From NCBI RefSeq assembly GCF_003412465.1, contig NZ_QTJV01000013.1, positions 62,001-126,000 of the forward strand: DNA of 64,000 nt. The letters run 5' to 3'. The position numbers and the translations under genes are program-made. The first letter of the stretch is position 1. Every line of letters begins with the position of its first letter. Source of the stretch: Chitinophaga silvisoli. Lineage in GTDB: Bacteria > Bacteroidota > Bacteroidia > Chitinophagales > Chitinophagaceae. The notes beneath the pieces are model-generated. The model was not told the origin of the DNA. It worked only from the letters and a program-made list of their open reading frames with translations, and searched no databases. Below are positions 50,910 through 60,016 of this stretch, piece after piece.

Positions 50910-53207
50910 ATGAAGCTATTGCCGGTCTTAACAATCTTACTAACAGGATGGATATATTCGTTTGGCCAGAATAAAATAAAGGGAACAATACAAAACAAAG
51001 ACAATCACCAGCCGGTAGCCTATGCCACCATCATTGTAAATGACCCGGCAACCGGTAAAACCGTGAATGGAACCGTCGCCAATGAACAGGGAGCTTTCGA
51101 AGTCAGCAACCTGAAAAAAGGTACCTACAATATCACCATAGATTTTATCGGCTATACCCGGCAGGAACTGAAGGGAATCAACGCCCCACAGGACCTGGGT
51201 ACGATTTATATGGTCGCTGCCGGCAAAGCACTCAATGAGGTCGTGGTTACCTCCCGTGCTCCCACTACCGAAAATAAAACGGACCGCGTGGTATACAATG
51301 TAGCTTCAGACATTACTTCGCAGGGAGGAGTGGCGACAGACGTATTGAAAAAGGTACCACAGGTAACCGTAGATATTGATGGTAATGTAGAACTGCAGGG
51401 CAATTCGAACATCCGCTTCCTCATCAATGGAAAGCCTTCCTCTATGTTTGGTAATAGTCTGGCCGATGCCCTGGCTGCTATCCCTGCCAGCCAGATAAAA
51501 AGCATAGAGGCCATCACCAGTCCCGGTGCAAAGTACGACGCACAGGGTACAGGTGGCATCATCAACATCATCCTGAAAGACAATCCCATGCAGGGTATGA
51601 ATGGCAGCGTAGCACTCAGCGCCGGTACCCGACTGGAAAACGGCGCTGCAAATTTGAATTTCCGTAAGCAAAAATTCGGGATGAATGTGTTCTTCAGCGG
51701 CAATGAACAACTCAGTTCTCATACCCCCTCTTACCGCACCCGCTACACCTTCGATACCGAAACAAAGCTGACACAGGCCACCAATACTGATTTTAGCCGT
51801 AAGGCATACCAGACAGGTCTTGGCTTCGACTATGGCAACCTGAGCGCGGGCCTCTCCTATAGTTATTTTGGTAATCGCGCTATCGCCAGTACCTACCAGC
51901 AGCCGGGCGATCTCTATTTTAGCTCAGATAACCGCAATCATACCGCTGCGGTAGACTGGAACATCGGCTATCATACACAGTTCAGGGAGAAAGCAGATGA
52001 GCTGACCCTGCTGTATAGTGGTAGTAACGGGAACCCATATACCAGTTTCGTACAGGGAGACACCCGGAGCTGGACACCGGGCACTGACCTGCAACATAAC
52101 TTCTCGGTAGATTATTCTCATAAGGTCAGTCAGCAGCTTACGCTGGAAAGCGGTGCAAAGGTGATCCTGCATCATTTTAATAATACGGCTGTCTCCCTGC
52201 CTGACACGACACAATCCTATGTATTCGATTACAGGATGAATATCTATGCTGCCTATATTTCGGCCAGGTTCTCCCTCTTTCACAACTACGATGTGGTGGC
52301 TGGTAGCAGGTATGAATACACAACTATTGCCATGGGCAAGATCCCTTCTTATGGGGAATTTCTGCCTACTGTAAATATCTCGCGCAAAATCGGTGAAGAT
52401 CAGCGTATCAAACTCGCCTTTACCCGCCGTATAGAACGCCCTGACAAGGAACTGAATCCATTTGTGAACCTCAGCGATCCTTATAATATTACAATGGGTA
52501 ATCCCTACCTGAAACCGGAAATAGGTAATAACACTGAACTTGGTTACAGCCGTAATTTTAAGTCAGGTGGCAATGTATATGTCGCTGTGTCCGAGCGGAT
52601 CAACACGAATGACCTGAAGACTTATACGGCCTACTATCCGACTTACCAGGAGGGAGATTCTCTCTATAAAGATGTCACTGTCACCACCCGCAGGAACATA
52701 GGTGAAGAGTATAATACGGGGCTGATCTTAACCAGTTCCCTCCCCCTTACAAAGCACCTGAATATCCGGGAAAACCTGGTGGTGATCAACAAGCATGTAG
52801 TGAACCACCTTGACAACGGGAATAAAACAGATGGCATCAACTGGCGATTGAACCTGAACGCGGCTTATTCTTTTCCGAATGATCTCGTAGCGGAGGCTTT
52901 TGGAGAATACCGCTCCGCCTGGAACAGTATCCAGGGCCGTGTGCCCCAGGTGATCAATTATACCCTGGCATTCAGGAAACTTTTCTGGCATAAGAATGCC
53001 AGTATAGGTCTGACGGCCACTAATCCATTCAATCAATATATTCGTCAGCTGACTACACTCAATACATCGAATTATACAGGTACATATTTGCGCATGGTAC
53101 CTTATCGATCGTTTGGGATGAGTATGACTTATAAGTTCGGAAAGCTACAGTTTAAGAAGGAGAAGGAACATGGGGAGGATTATTTGAATAACCCACCTTC
53201 TATGTAA
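50910..53207 (+). CDS. TonB-dependent receptor-type outer membrane protein
   Basis: 765 residues from the ATG at 50910. A signal peptide (LLPVLTILLTGWIYSFGQ) precedes a carboxypeptidase-regulatory-like domain (KIKGTIQNKDNHQPVAYATI; IDFIGYTRQEL), a plug (VLKKVPQVTVDIDGNVELQG; IEAITSPGAKYDAQGTGGII) and a 22-strand-type beta barrel. It ends with an unusual charged tail (FKKEKEHGEDYLNNPPSM) instead of a terminal aromatic, which is common in the 'outer membrane beta-barrel' subgroup. No SusD partner is present, so it is not a glycan SusCD pair. The ligand may be a siderophore or peptide. Confidence 0.9.
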   Translation: MKLLPVLTILLTGWIYSFGQNKIKGTIQNKDNHQPVAYATIIVNDPATGKTVNGTVANEQGAFEVSNLKKGTYNITIDFIGYTRQELKGINAPQDLGTIYMVAAGKALNEVVVTSRAPTTENKTDRVVYNVASDITSQGGVATDVLKKVPQVTVDIDGNVELQGNSNIRFLINGKPSSMFGNSLADALAAIPASQIKSIEAITSPGAKYDAQGTGGIINIILKDNPMQGMNGSVALSAGTRLENGAANLNFRKQKFGMNVFFSGNEQLSSHTPSYRTRYTFDTETKLTQATNTDFSRKAYQTGLGFDYGNLSAGLSYSYFGNRAIASTYQQPGDLYFSSDNRNHTAAVDWNIGYHTQFREKADELTLLYSGSNGNPYTSFVQGDTRSWTPGTDLQHNFSVDYSHKVSQQLTLESGAKVILHHFNNTAVSLPDTTQSYVFDYRMNIYAAYISARFSLFHNYDVVAGSRYEYTTIAMGKIPSYGEFLPTVNISRKIGEDQRIKLAFTRRIERPDKELNPFVNLSDPYNITMGNPYLKPEIGNNTELGYSRNFKSGGNVYVAVSERINTNDLKTYTAYYPTYQEGDSLYKDVTVTTRRNIGEEYNTGLILTSSLPLTKHLNIRENLVVINKHVVNHLDNGNKTDGINWRLNLNAAYSFPNDLVAEAFGEYRSAWNSIQGRVPQVINYTLAFRKLFWHKNASIGLTATNPFNQYIRQLTTLNTSNYTGTYLRMVPYRSFGMSMTYKFGKLQFKKEKEHGEDYLNNPPSM

Positions 53208-53316
53208 AGGAATCAATGAGGTGGAGTAATTCTCCGGGACCTAGGCCTGGTTAAGGAGGGCAATGATAAAATTAAAAATACACCGAATCAGCAATTGGGG
53301 ACGGGACTAAAATTCA

Positions 53317-53357
53317 AACGGCTTGCTACTTAGAAAAGTGCAAGCCGTTGTCCTTTT
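53317..53357 (+). terminator. Terminator downstream of the TonB-dependent receptor
   Basis: AACGGCTTGC (53317-53326) pairs with GCAAGCCGTT (53340-53349), extended inward by ACTT/AAGT, and is followed by GTCCTTTTTT. It can end both the receptor and, weakly, the opposing gene. Confidence 0.85.
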
Positions 53358-53380
53358 TTAATGATTGGTTCGGTATATGT

Positions 53381-54430
53381 TTAATGGATGATTGGTTCAC
53401 TCAGTCTTGGAATTGTTCTAAACCCGGTAAAGCTCAGATCCGTTGAGATGTAGCCTGGTTTTGAAGGCTGCGGTTTGACCAGGTCTGTACTCAGGTACTT
53501 TTTATTACTATCACATAAGAGTGTCACCACGACGGCATCTTCACCCATTTGTTCTTTCAGCTTTATTGCCCCGATCACATTTGCACCGGAAGAGATCCCT
53601 ACTGCAAGACCCAGTTCTGCGGCCAGTTTTTGTGCTACGATGATAGCATCACCGTCATTGGCCTGTACCACCTCGTCTAACTGATCCAGGCGTACGATAG
53701 CGGGAATGAATTCGTCGGAGATGCCCTGGATACGATGACTGCCTACTTTATGTCCTGTGCTTAAAGTGGGCGATTCTGCCGGTTCCAGGGGATGAATTTT
53801 TACAGCAGCATGCATGCTTTTCAGGTACCTGCCCACTCCCATTACAGTACCGCCGGTGCCTACACCCGCTACAAATGCATCTGGTTTCAATCCGGCGTGT
53901 ATCAATTGTTCCCAGATTTCCGGTCCGGTAGTAGATGCATGTGCCTCGGTATTGTATTCGTTTTCAAATTGGCGGGGCAGGAAATATTGGTCACTGCTCT
54001 GTTGTAAGTCTTCAGCCAGGCGGATACTTCCCAGGAAACCACCCTCCTCTTTGCTCACCAGGCGTACGGTAGCCCCGAAACTTTTGATGATGTCCTGTCT
54101 TTCTTTACTCAGCCAGTTAGGCATCATGATGATCACCTTGTGCCCCAGGGCACGGCCGATAGCGGAAAATGCGATGCCGGTATTGCCGCTTGTCGCCTCC
54201 ACGATGATATCATCAGGCTTGATCAACCCCTGCAGATAGGCCTGTTTCATAATATAAAGGGCCATACGGTCCTTAACACTCCCTGTCAGGTTATAATGCT
54301 CACACTTTACGAATATATAGCCGGGACGGCCTTTAAATTGATATTCCAGTTTCAGCATAGGGGTGTTACCGACCAGGTTCCACAACTCTCCAAATCGCTG
54401 ATCAACCATTGATACTTCCGACAACATCAT
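53381..54430 (-). CDS. Cysteine synthase/cystathionine beta-synthase-family PLP enzyme
   Basis: 349 residues of the beta-family PLP fold. WNLVGNTPMLKLEY begins the core, the PLP Lys is in TGSVKDRMAL, the substrate loop is VEATSGNTGIAF, the phosphate-binding loop is VGTGGTVMGVGRYLK, and SSGANVIGAIK follows. A C-terminal extension of ~40 residues is present. It makes cysteine from O-acetylserine and sulfide, or condenses serine with homocysteine; sequence alone does not decide. Divergent from an Lrp/AsnC regulator across a spacer with a perfect palindrome. Confidence 0.9.
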   Translation of the reverse strand: MMLSEVSMVDQRFGELWNLVGNTPMLKLEYQFKGRPGYIFVKCEHYNLTGSVKDRMALYIMKQAYLQGLIKPDDIIVEATSGNTGIAFSAIGRALGHKVIIMMPNWLSKERQDIIKSFGATVRLVSKEEGGFLGSIRLAEDLQQSSDQYFLPRQFENEYNTEAHASTTGPEIWEQLIHAGLKPDAFVAGVGTGGTVMGVGRYLKSMHAAVKIHPLEPAESPTLSTGHKVGSHRIQGISDEFIPAIVRLDQLDEVVQANDGDAIIVAQKLAAELGLAVGISSGANVIGAIKLKEQMGEDAVVVTLLCDSNKKYLSTDLVKPQPSKPGYISTDLSFTGFRTIPRLSEPIIH

Positions 54431-54493
54431 GGTGAATAATTTTTAGCGAATCTCTGAAATATGGGCCGTTCAGTCAATCGGTAGCCCATTTTT

Positions 54494-54508
54494 CCAGAAT
54501 TTTTCTGG
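54494..54508. promoter_or_regulatory. Palindrome in the cysteine synthase/lrp spacer
   Basis: CCAGAA-TTT-TTCTGG is a perfect palindrome with a 3-bp centre, midway between the divergent start codons. It is a candidate binding site of the Lrp protein. Confidence 0.6.
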
Positions 54509-54566
54509 TATAAATCGATATTATTGTATTATTTTCCGGACATTCTTATTTCTTCCCCCTTTAATT

Positions 54567-55031
54567 ATGGAAAAAAACCAGTTAGACGAAATCGATGTTC
54601 AGATACTGAAGTTACTGCAGCAGAATGCGGAGCTGACGAACAAGGAAATTGCCTTGCGCCTGCACAAATCCGTAGCCACCATTCATGAGCGCATCCGGCA
54701 GCTGAAAGAGAGCGGGTATATTACGAAGATTGTCGCTTTGCTGGACAGGAAGAAGATTAACAGGAAACTGATTGCTTTTAGTCATGTGTTGCTGCATGAC
54801 CATGCGGCGGCTACATTGAGCACTTTTGAACGGGAGGTGGCGAAGTTCCCGGAGGTGATGGAATGCTTCCAGATGACGGGGACTTTTGACTTCATCCTGC
54901 GGGTGGCGACGAGTGATATGGATGCTTACCATACTTTTTACAGGAAACTGGCCGCTTTGCCGAATATAAGTACGGTACAGAGCTTTTTTGTGTTGTCTGA
55001 GACGAAGAGTGAGACGGCCTACCCTTTGTAA
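54567..55031 (+). CDS. Lrp/AsnC-family transcriptional regulator
   Basis: 154 residues. N-terminal winged HTH (DEIDVQILKLLQQNAELTNK; LHKSVATIHERIRQLKESGYI) and C-terminal RAM ligand-binding domain (VMECFQMTGTFDFILRVATS; ALPNISTVQSFFVLSETKSE). Such regulators bind amino acids and form octamers. Divergence from the PLP enzyme suggests control of that gene by cysteine, methionine or a related amino acid. Confidence 0.95.
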   Translation: MEKNQLDEIDVQILKLLQQNAELTNKEIALRLHKSVATIHERIRQLKESGYITKIVALLDRKKINRKLIAFSHVLLHDHAAATLSTFEREVAKFPEVMECFQMTGTFDFILRVATSDMDAYHTFYRKLAALPNISTVQSFFVLSETKSETAYPL

Positions 55032-55348
55032 TCAACGGGCTCTTACGGCTATCCCGTAAGTAACACGTACATATCCCGCCGATATCCCGCCTCTTTTAGA
55101 ATGCGGGTTATAGGCGGCTTATAGGCGGGTTATCTGCGGGTTATCTGCGGAATATCTCCGAAGAAGCACTATAGACGCGCTATAGAGACGACACTGTCAA
55201 TTCTGTATTTCTCTATAGCATCACTTCCAAGGGCTTATATATTATTTTAAATAGCTAAGCCCAACACTTCAAATGTTGCCACACTTTATTAATACTTCCA
55301 TTGTATTATCTTTGCCGCCGACATAACTACATAACCTATCCTATATTT
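55032..55348. repeat. Intergenic 11-bp tandem repeat region
   Basis: From 55103 to 55157 five 11-bp units follow each other: GCGGGTTATAG, GCGGCTTATAG, GCGGGTTATCT, GCGGGTTATCT, GCGGAATATCT. Inverted relatives (ATATCCCGCCG, ATATCCCGCC) lie just upstream at about 55072-55091, so a hairpin between the two blocks is possible. A further pair with the same 11-bp period (GCACTATAGAC, GCGCTATAGAG) follows near 55167-55188. No gene is visible in this stretch. The last 60 bases before 55349 hold the promoter of the GH64-like gene. Confidence 0.8.
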
Positions 55349-56752
55349 ATGAAAACCATTACCATTCTGGCTGCACTGCCGCTCCTGTTTGTCTTTGCGG
55401 CTTGTAAAAAGGACCACACAACCATTCTTCCCTCCGGACCTATCGACTACAATTCCTACGCAAACGGAGGCGTTCACCTGGAAATCGTCAATTCCGACCC
55501 GGCTAATTACAATGATGACGAGTTGTATGTAGGCGTAATGGGTGCCACTACCGGGAGCAATTCTCAAAGTGCCTATATTGATCTGAAAACCGGAAAGACC
55601 GTTTTGCTGAACAATCTCAGTGCACTGCCACAGGTAGTCAACCCAAACAATCCTACTGACGGCGGAAAGTTTATTGTGATCGGTACCAGGATGTCCGATA
55701 TGCCGATTAATCCGGCCACGGGTCATCATTCCATTCCACTGCCCTTTATCCAGAGCGGAAGGATCCTGATGTCCATCGGCAAGCCAATCTACTACTACAT
55801 CAACCCGGGTGGTACAAGCCTGGCAGCGCCAATTAAAAGCACCAATTCCAAAGATGCGAACTATGGCACCGTGTTCGATTTTATGGAATTCACCTACTAT
55901 TCTACCGGCAGTGCTGCGCGGGTCTTTGCCAATACTTCCCGTGTAGATGAATATGCGATTTCCATGGGCTTTGAACTGAATGCCCTGCAGGGAACCAGCG
56001 GTACAATTCAGAGAGCCGGCGAACTGATGACGAAGGAGAAGACGATACAGGCTTTTTTGAATTTCCCTAAGCCGGAGGAATATAACCAGTGCTACCGGAC
56101 TTTCTTCCAGGATATTATTAACCCGGGTGGTATGACGGATGCTACAGGCAATAAGATCTTTACGCAGACCACTGCTTATGCACAATTTCAAACCTACATT
56201 GACAGCATCTGGCAGCAATACAAAACCAGGGACCTCCTGCTGGTGTTAGGCACCGGCAATGTAGGGAAGACGGATGAAGGCCTGGTGATCAGGGGAAGAG
56301 TGGATGACAGGAATGTTTTCAATTTTACACAAACTACTACTGTCAACGGAACGAAGGTCGTGAAGGCAGGTACATTGCCAATTAAGCCTACCACCTCAGA
56401 TGTATTGGGGGGAACCGCCAGTACCGGGGCGTTTAACAATTCTGCGCTGGACGGGCAGGCAGGACATGAACTGGACAATTCACTGCGGGTGACCTTTGTA
56501 GCAGCGTTGAACAGGCATAGCATTATCAGTAATGCAGCAGAAGGGCAGATCCAGTATCCGGAGGATGTGTCTAACTTTTACAAGCATGCGCCTTACAATT
56601 ATTATGCGGCGTTCTGGCACTCCCAGGGGGTGTCTTATAATAACCTGCAATATGCATTCTCTTATGACGATGCGGCCAACCAGTCTTCGACGATTGTCGG
56701 AGATAATCCGGCGTATTGTACATTGTACTTCGGACCTATCACAGGTAAATAA
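55349..56752 (+). CDS. GH64-like beta-1,3-glucanase lipoprotein
   Basis: 467 residues from the ATG at 55349, where a lipoprotein signal starts (MKTITILAALPLLFVFAAC, lipobox AAC). The body resembles the GH64/thaumatin-like family: SGRILMSIGKPIYYYIN, the catalytic Glu candidate in FDFMEFTYY, NTSRVDEYAISMGFEL with the Asp candidate, and a C-terminal part with FWHSQGVSYNNLQYAFSYDD and CTLYFGP. GH64 enzymes release laminaripentaose from fungal or algal beta-1,3-glucan. The spacing between Glu and Asp is four residues longer than I remember for the Streptomyces enzyme. Lipidation would hold it at the cell surface. It stands alone, without SusCD. Confidence 0.75.
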   Translation: MKTITILAALPLLFVFAACKKDHTTILPSGPIDYNSYANGGVHLEIVNSDPANYNDDELYVGVMGATTGSNSQSAYIDLKTGKTVLLNNLSALPQVVNPNNPTDGGKFIVIGTRMSDMPINPATGHHSIPLPFIQSGRILMSIGKPIYYYINPGGTSLAAPIKSTNSKDANYGTVFDFMEFTYYSTGSAARVFANTSRVDEYAISMGFELNALQGTSGTIQRAGELMTKEKTIQAFLNFPKPEEYNQCYRTFFQDIINPGGMTDATGNKIFTQTTAYAQFQTYIDSIWQQYKTRDLLLVLGTGNVGKTDEGLVIRGRVDDRNVFNFTQTTTVNGTKVVKAGTLPIKPTTSDVLGGTASTGAFNNSALDGQAGHELDNSLRVTFVAALNRHSIISNAAEGQIQYPEDVSNFYKHAPYNYYAAFWHSQGVSYNNLQYAFSYDDAANQSSTIVGDNPAYCTLYFGPITGK

Positions 56753-56760
56753 ATAACGAT

Positions 56761-56792
56761 GTTCCCCTGGAATTTTGCCGGGGGAACTTTAT
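56761..56792 (+). terminator. Terminator after the GH64-like gene
   Basis: GTTCCCC (56761-56767) pairs with GGGGAAC (56781-56787) with inner pairs TGG/CCG, followed by TTTATT. Confidence 0.8.
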
Positions 56793-59185
56793 TCCATCTT
56801 CAGACTCCTCACCGGGTTCATGAACGCCGCTTTCATGGCCTGTACACCTACAGTGAGCATAGCTACCAAAATCGCCAGGATCCCTGACAAAATAAAGATA
56901 GATACGTCAATGTCTACCCGGTAAGCAAATCCATTCAGCCAACGCTGCATCGTATACCAGGCCAATGGCCAGGAAAGTAATGTAGCAAGGCATACCAGTT
57001 GCATAAAATTGCCGGAGAGCAGCAGGGTGACATTGTAAGCAGATGCACCCAGTACCTTGCGGATCCCTACTTCTTTAATGCGCAACTGGGAAGCATATGC
57101 GGAGATCCCAAATAATCCCAGGCAGGATACAAAGATGGCAAGACATGAAAAGATTTTAAAGATCTGCATCATCCTGTCTTCCGAAAAATACAACTGGTTC
57201 ATTTTTTCATCCAGGAATGTATACGTAAATACTGCTGCGGGTGTCAGCTTCCTGATCTTTGATTCCAGGAACTGCAAAGTTTGTTGTGTCTGTCCCGGCC
57301 GGGCTTTTACAATGAGATAATTGGTATTAAAAGGTTTGTATTGAATCACTAAAGGCTCTATTGCAGCGTGTAGCGAGGCGAAGTTGAAGTCTTTGATAAT
57401 TCCTACCACGGTGCCGGTATCCCTGTCCAGTACATATGTTTTACCAAGAGGATCTTTTAATCCCAGGAGCTTTACCGCCGCCTCGTTCAGGATAAACTCA
57501 TGGTGCCTGATCTCAGGAAACTGGGTCCTGAAATTCCTGCCTGCTGATAAAGGAATATTTAGTGTAGACAATAACCTTTCATCCGCCCACATCGCCCTGA
57601 TAGAGGGTTGTTCGGCATCCGGCGCTGCGCTCAGCGAATAAAAGGTTTGAATGTTAAACCTTTCCCCTGGCAATGTAGAGACAGTAGCATAATTGGCGAT
57701 ACCTGTGTTTTGATCCAGGTCCTGCAGCAAGGATCCGAAATGTTCCCACATGTTGCCATAAATGGACACTGCTATCTGCTGTTCCTTATCAAAACCCAGG
57801 TGCTTATGATGGAAGAGCTGCAGCTGCCGGTACATCACCATTGCACTGAAGATCATGAATACGGAGATGGCAAACTGGAAGATGATCAAACCTTTTCTGA
57901 TTGTATATACAGGTGAGGCGACATCGCGTTTTCCTTTTAAAGCAGGTATCGGTTTAAAACTGCTTACGAACCAGGCTGGATATGCACTTGCCAGTAATCC
58001 AATCACCAGCACCAGCAGTATTAAGATACCGAGATTAGAGAAGGAAAGCATTTGTTCAAATCGCAGTTGTTTGCCACTCAGGTCATTGTAAAAAGGCAGC
58101 ACAAGCACAAATAAAAGCAGGGCAAGCATAGCAGCGATCAGGGTAATAATAAATGATTCGCCGAGGAACTGGCGCAGCAACTGTGATCGTGAAGCGCCTA
58201 TCACTTTCCGTAATCCAATCTCCTTCATACGGTTGAATGCCTGTGCAGTAGAGATATTAATGAAGTTCACAGCTGCGATCAGTAAAATGAATAAGGCAGC
58301 TATAGAAAAGATGTAGACATAGGTAATACTGCTATTGGGACTAAGTTCTTTCTCCATATTGGAATAGAGATGTATGTCAGTAATGGGAGTGAGTGCCAGT
58401 TTACGTCCTGCCAGCACCTCCTGTTCTGTTTCGCCGCCGGCGGTATAATACTTTACCATGAACCGGGTTAGTTTGGCGTTTATACTGCCCAGTGATTCGG
58501 GGGTCTTCAGCAATATGTAAGTGTAGAAGGAATTCCAGGTACGTCTTTCCAGTGATTGCGGGTCTACATAATGGTGCAGGGTGTTCATAGACAGCAGGTA
58601 GTCGAATCGTAAATGGGTGGGGAATGCTGCCGGACTAATTACGCCTGTTACCCTGAGTGGTAATTGTCCTACATCATCCATGATCACTTTGCCGATAGGA
58701 TCTTCCTGGCCAAAATATCTTTGCGCCATGTCTTCAGTGATGACGATGGCATCTGTGGCAGTCAGTGCGGTGTCGGGGTCACCTTTTACAAAGTGAAGGT
58801 CGAAAGTGTTGGTAACGCTGGCATCGGCGAAGAAGCCTTTCTTTTCTTCAAATCGTTTGTTGCCATAGCTCAGGATCTGCTTGGGAGAAGGACGGTAAAA
58901 GCGGGTGACCGCGGCTATTTCAGGGAGGTCCTGCGCCATTTCCAAACCTATAGAAGGTGCGGTAGCTGCCCACTGGCGGGTATCTTCTCCAAGACCTTGC
59001 ATGCTAAGCCGGAACACCCGGTTTGCTTTCGTGTAGCCTTTATCATAACGGAGTTCTTCCTTTACATGGAAGATGATGAGGAGGGCACACATCAGGCCTA
59101 CTGCCAGTCCCAGGATGTTGATGACAGAGAAGAGGGCGTTTTTTCTGAGATTGCGGAAGGCGATCCTGAGGTAGCTGCTGAGCAT
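56789..59185 (-). CDS. MacB/FtsX-type ABC transporter permease
   Basis: 798 residues. Two FtsX modules: N-terminal helix at ~18-40 (LFSVINILGLAVGLMCALLI), a large periplasmic MacB_PCD domain, three helices (~280-400), then a second copy (IRKGLIIFQFAISVFMIFSA, periplasmic domain, three final helices). The motif MKEIGLRKVIGASRSQLLRQ and its second copy IKEVGIRKVLGASAYNVTLL are typical of the Bacteroidota permeases that occur in large paralogue families without their own ATPase. It probably couples force to export or to a regulatory circuit. No ATPase partner is adjacent. Confidence 0.93.
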   Translation of the reverse strand: MLSSYLRIAFRNLRKNALFSVINILGLAVGLMCALLIIFHVKEELRYDKGYTKANRVFRLSMQGLGEDTRQWAATAPSIGLEMAQDLPEIAAVTRFYRPSPKQILSYGNKRFEEKKGFFADASVTNTFDLHFVKGDPDTALTATDAIVITEDMAQRYFGQEDPIGKVIMDDVGQLPLRVTGVISPAAFPTHLRFDYLLSMNTLHHYVDPQSLERRTWNSFYTYILLKTPESLGSINAKLTRFMVKYYTAGGETEQEVLAGRKLALTPITDIHLYSNMEKELSPNSSITYVYIFSIAALFILLIAAVNFINISTAQAFNRMKEIGLRKVIGASRSQLLRQFLGESFIITLIAAMLALLLFVLVLPFYNDLSGKQLRFEQMLSFSNLGILILLVLVIGLLASAYPAWFVSSFKPIPALKGKRDVASPVYTIRKGLIIFQFAISVFMIFSAMVMYRQLQLFHHKHLGFDKEQQIAVSIYGNMWEHFGSLLQDLDQNTGIANYATVSTLPGERFNIQTFYSLSAAPDAEQPSIRAMWADERLLSTLNIPLSAGRNFRTQFPEIRHHEFILNEAAVKLLGLKDPLGKTYVLDRDTGTVVGIIKDFNFASLHAAIEPLVIQYKPFNTNYLIVKARPGQTQQTLQFLESKIRKLTPAAVFTYTFLDEKMNQLYFSEDRMMQIFKIFSCLAIFVSCLGLFGISAYASQLRIKEVGIRKVLGASAYNVTLLLSGNFMQLVCLATLLSWPLAWYTMQRWLNGFAYRVDIDVSIFILSGILAILVAMLTVGVQAMKAAFMNPVRSLKME

Positions 59186-59342
59186 ATGGGTGATTTTTGG
59201 ATTCCTGGATGATGAATAGAAAAGAAGGTGCCAACCTATTTAGAACCTGGCATTCATCAAATTAAAAGTATGACAATTTATTATATGTTCGATTTTAGGT
59301 AAATGGGATGTCCGGTACTGGACGTTTAAATGATGAATTCCA

Positions 59343-59387
59343 TTTGCAGCTTAGTTGCAAATACACTATTTTTGCAACATTGTTGCA
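59343..59387 (+). promoter_or_regulatory. Promoter overlapped by a Zur-like palindrome
   Basis: TTTG at 59343-59346 and TATTTTTG at 59367-59374 match the -33/-7 Bacteroidota promoter with a 20-bp spacer. TGCAACATTGTTGCA (59373-59387) is a perfect palindrome around one central base that overlaps the -7 box and the start site. A second half site GTTGCAAA (59354-59361) is inverted relative to TTTGCAAC at 59371. The TGCAACA half matches my memory of Zur boxes in this phylum, so a repressor there would block transcription. Confidence 0.75.
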
Positions 59388-59468
59388 CGGTAATTAATAT
59401 CGTCATGAGAAGGAAATACTTGAAACATTTTGTCAAAAATACTGTGATGCACGCTTAAAAAACGGAAA

Positions 59469-59846
59469 ATGCTTATGAATACTGATTACCGAAGCAGGTG
59501 GGATGCCATTGGCATCGCGGCTTCTTTTGCCTGTGCCATACATTGTGTTTTACTCCCGCTCATCTTTACGACGCTCACATTGTTTGGCATTGAATTTCTT
59601 GAGAATGTATACCTCGAAATCCTCACCATCCTGGTGAGTATGACTGCCGGATCATGGGCCCTCTTCAAAGGATACAGGAAACATTCTAACAAGACATTGA
59701 TCCTCCTCTTTGTAACGGGTCTTGTATGCATGATCACCGGCAACCTGTTGCCTGCGCAATCTGCTGAAATAATATGCAAGCTCGCAGGCAGCCTGCTGAT
59801 CATCATTGCCCACCTGAAGAATGTGAGACAATGCAGGCACCAATAA
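59469..59846 (+). CDS. MerC-domain membrane protein
   Basis: 125 residues, four helices. The first helix carries the MerC Cys-His site FACAIHCVLLPLI. MerC-type proteins in mercury operons import Hg2+; the same domain without mer genes is often found in zinc- or iron-regulated loci. No merA or merR is present. As first gene behind a Zur-like operator it more likely helps import a metal such as zinc. Confidence 0.85.
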   Translation: MLMNTDYRSRWDAIGIAASFACAIHCVLLPLIFTTLTLFGIEFLENVYLEILTILVSMTAGSWALFKGYRKHSNKTLILLFVTGLVCMITGNLLPAQSAEIICKLAGSLLIIIAHLKNVRQCRHQ

Positions 59847-60016
59847 AGAGAGGGCTTTTGATCGTCATGGCCCTCTACACCATCCTGTACCTGCGTACAG
59901 CCTGTGGGTGCAGGCCACCCGCTGAAGTCAGGAAAATGTTGTTTACACCAGGATCCGTGAAATTCAAAATCATTTATAAAAATGCTCCAGGCGATTCAAC
60001 TGCAATTCGCATATAA
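59831..60016 (+). CDS. Small membrane-anchored protein in the zinc operon
   Basis: 61 residues from the ATG at 59831, overlapping merC by 16 bases and the ABC ATPase by 35. One hydrophobic helix (GLLIVMALYTILYLRTACGC) ends in a Cys-Gly-Cys, followed by ~35 polar residues (RPPAEVRKMLFTPGSVKFKI). The CGC pair could be a metal site or a lipid anchor. I do not know a family. In the Pseudomonas counterpart of this operon a small periplasmic metal-binding protein occupies a similar place. Confidence 0.6.
   Translation: MQAPIKRGLLIVMALYTILYLRTACGCRPPAEVRKMLFTPGSVKFKIIYKNAPGDSTAIRI

Noticed and set aside
50910..53207. SusC of a glycan-uptake pair
   Set aside because: No SusD gene follows and the domain order is that of the non-SusC outer membrane barrel group.
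55289..56218. 309-residue ORF opposite the GH64-like gene
   Set aside because: No domain or signal, while the plus strand has a lipobox and family motifs.
59469..59846. Mercury resistance locus because of MerC
   Set aside because: No merA, merR, merT or merP nearby; the operator and the COG0523 gene point to zinc.
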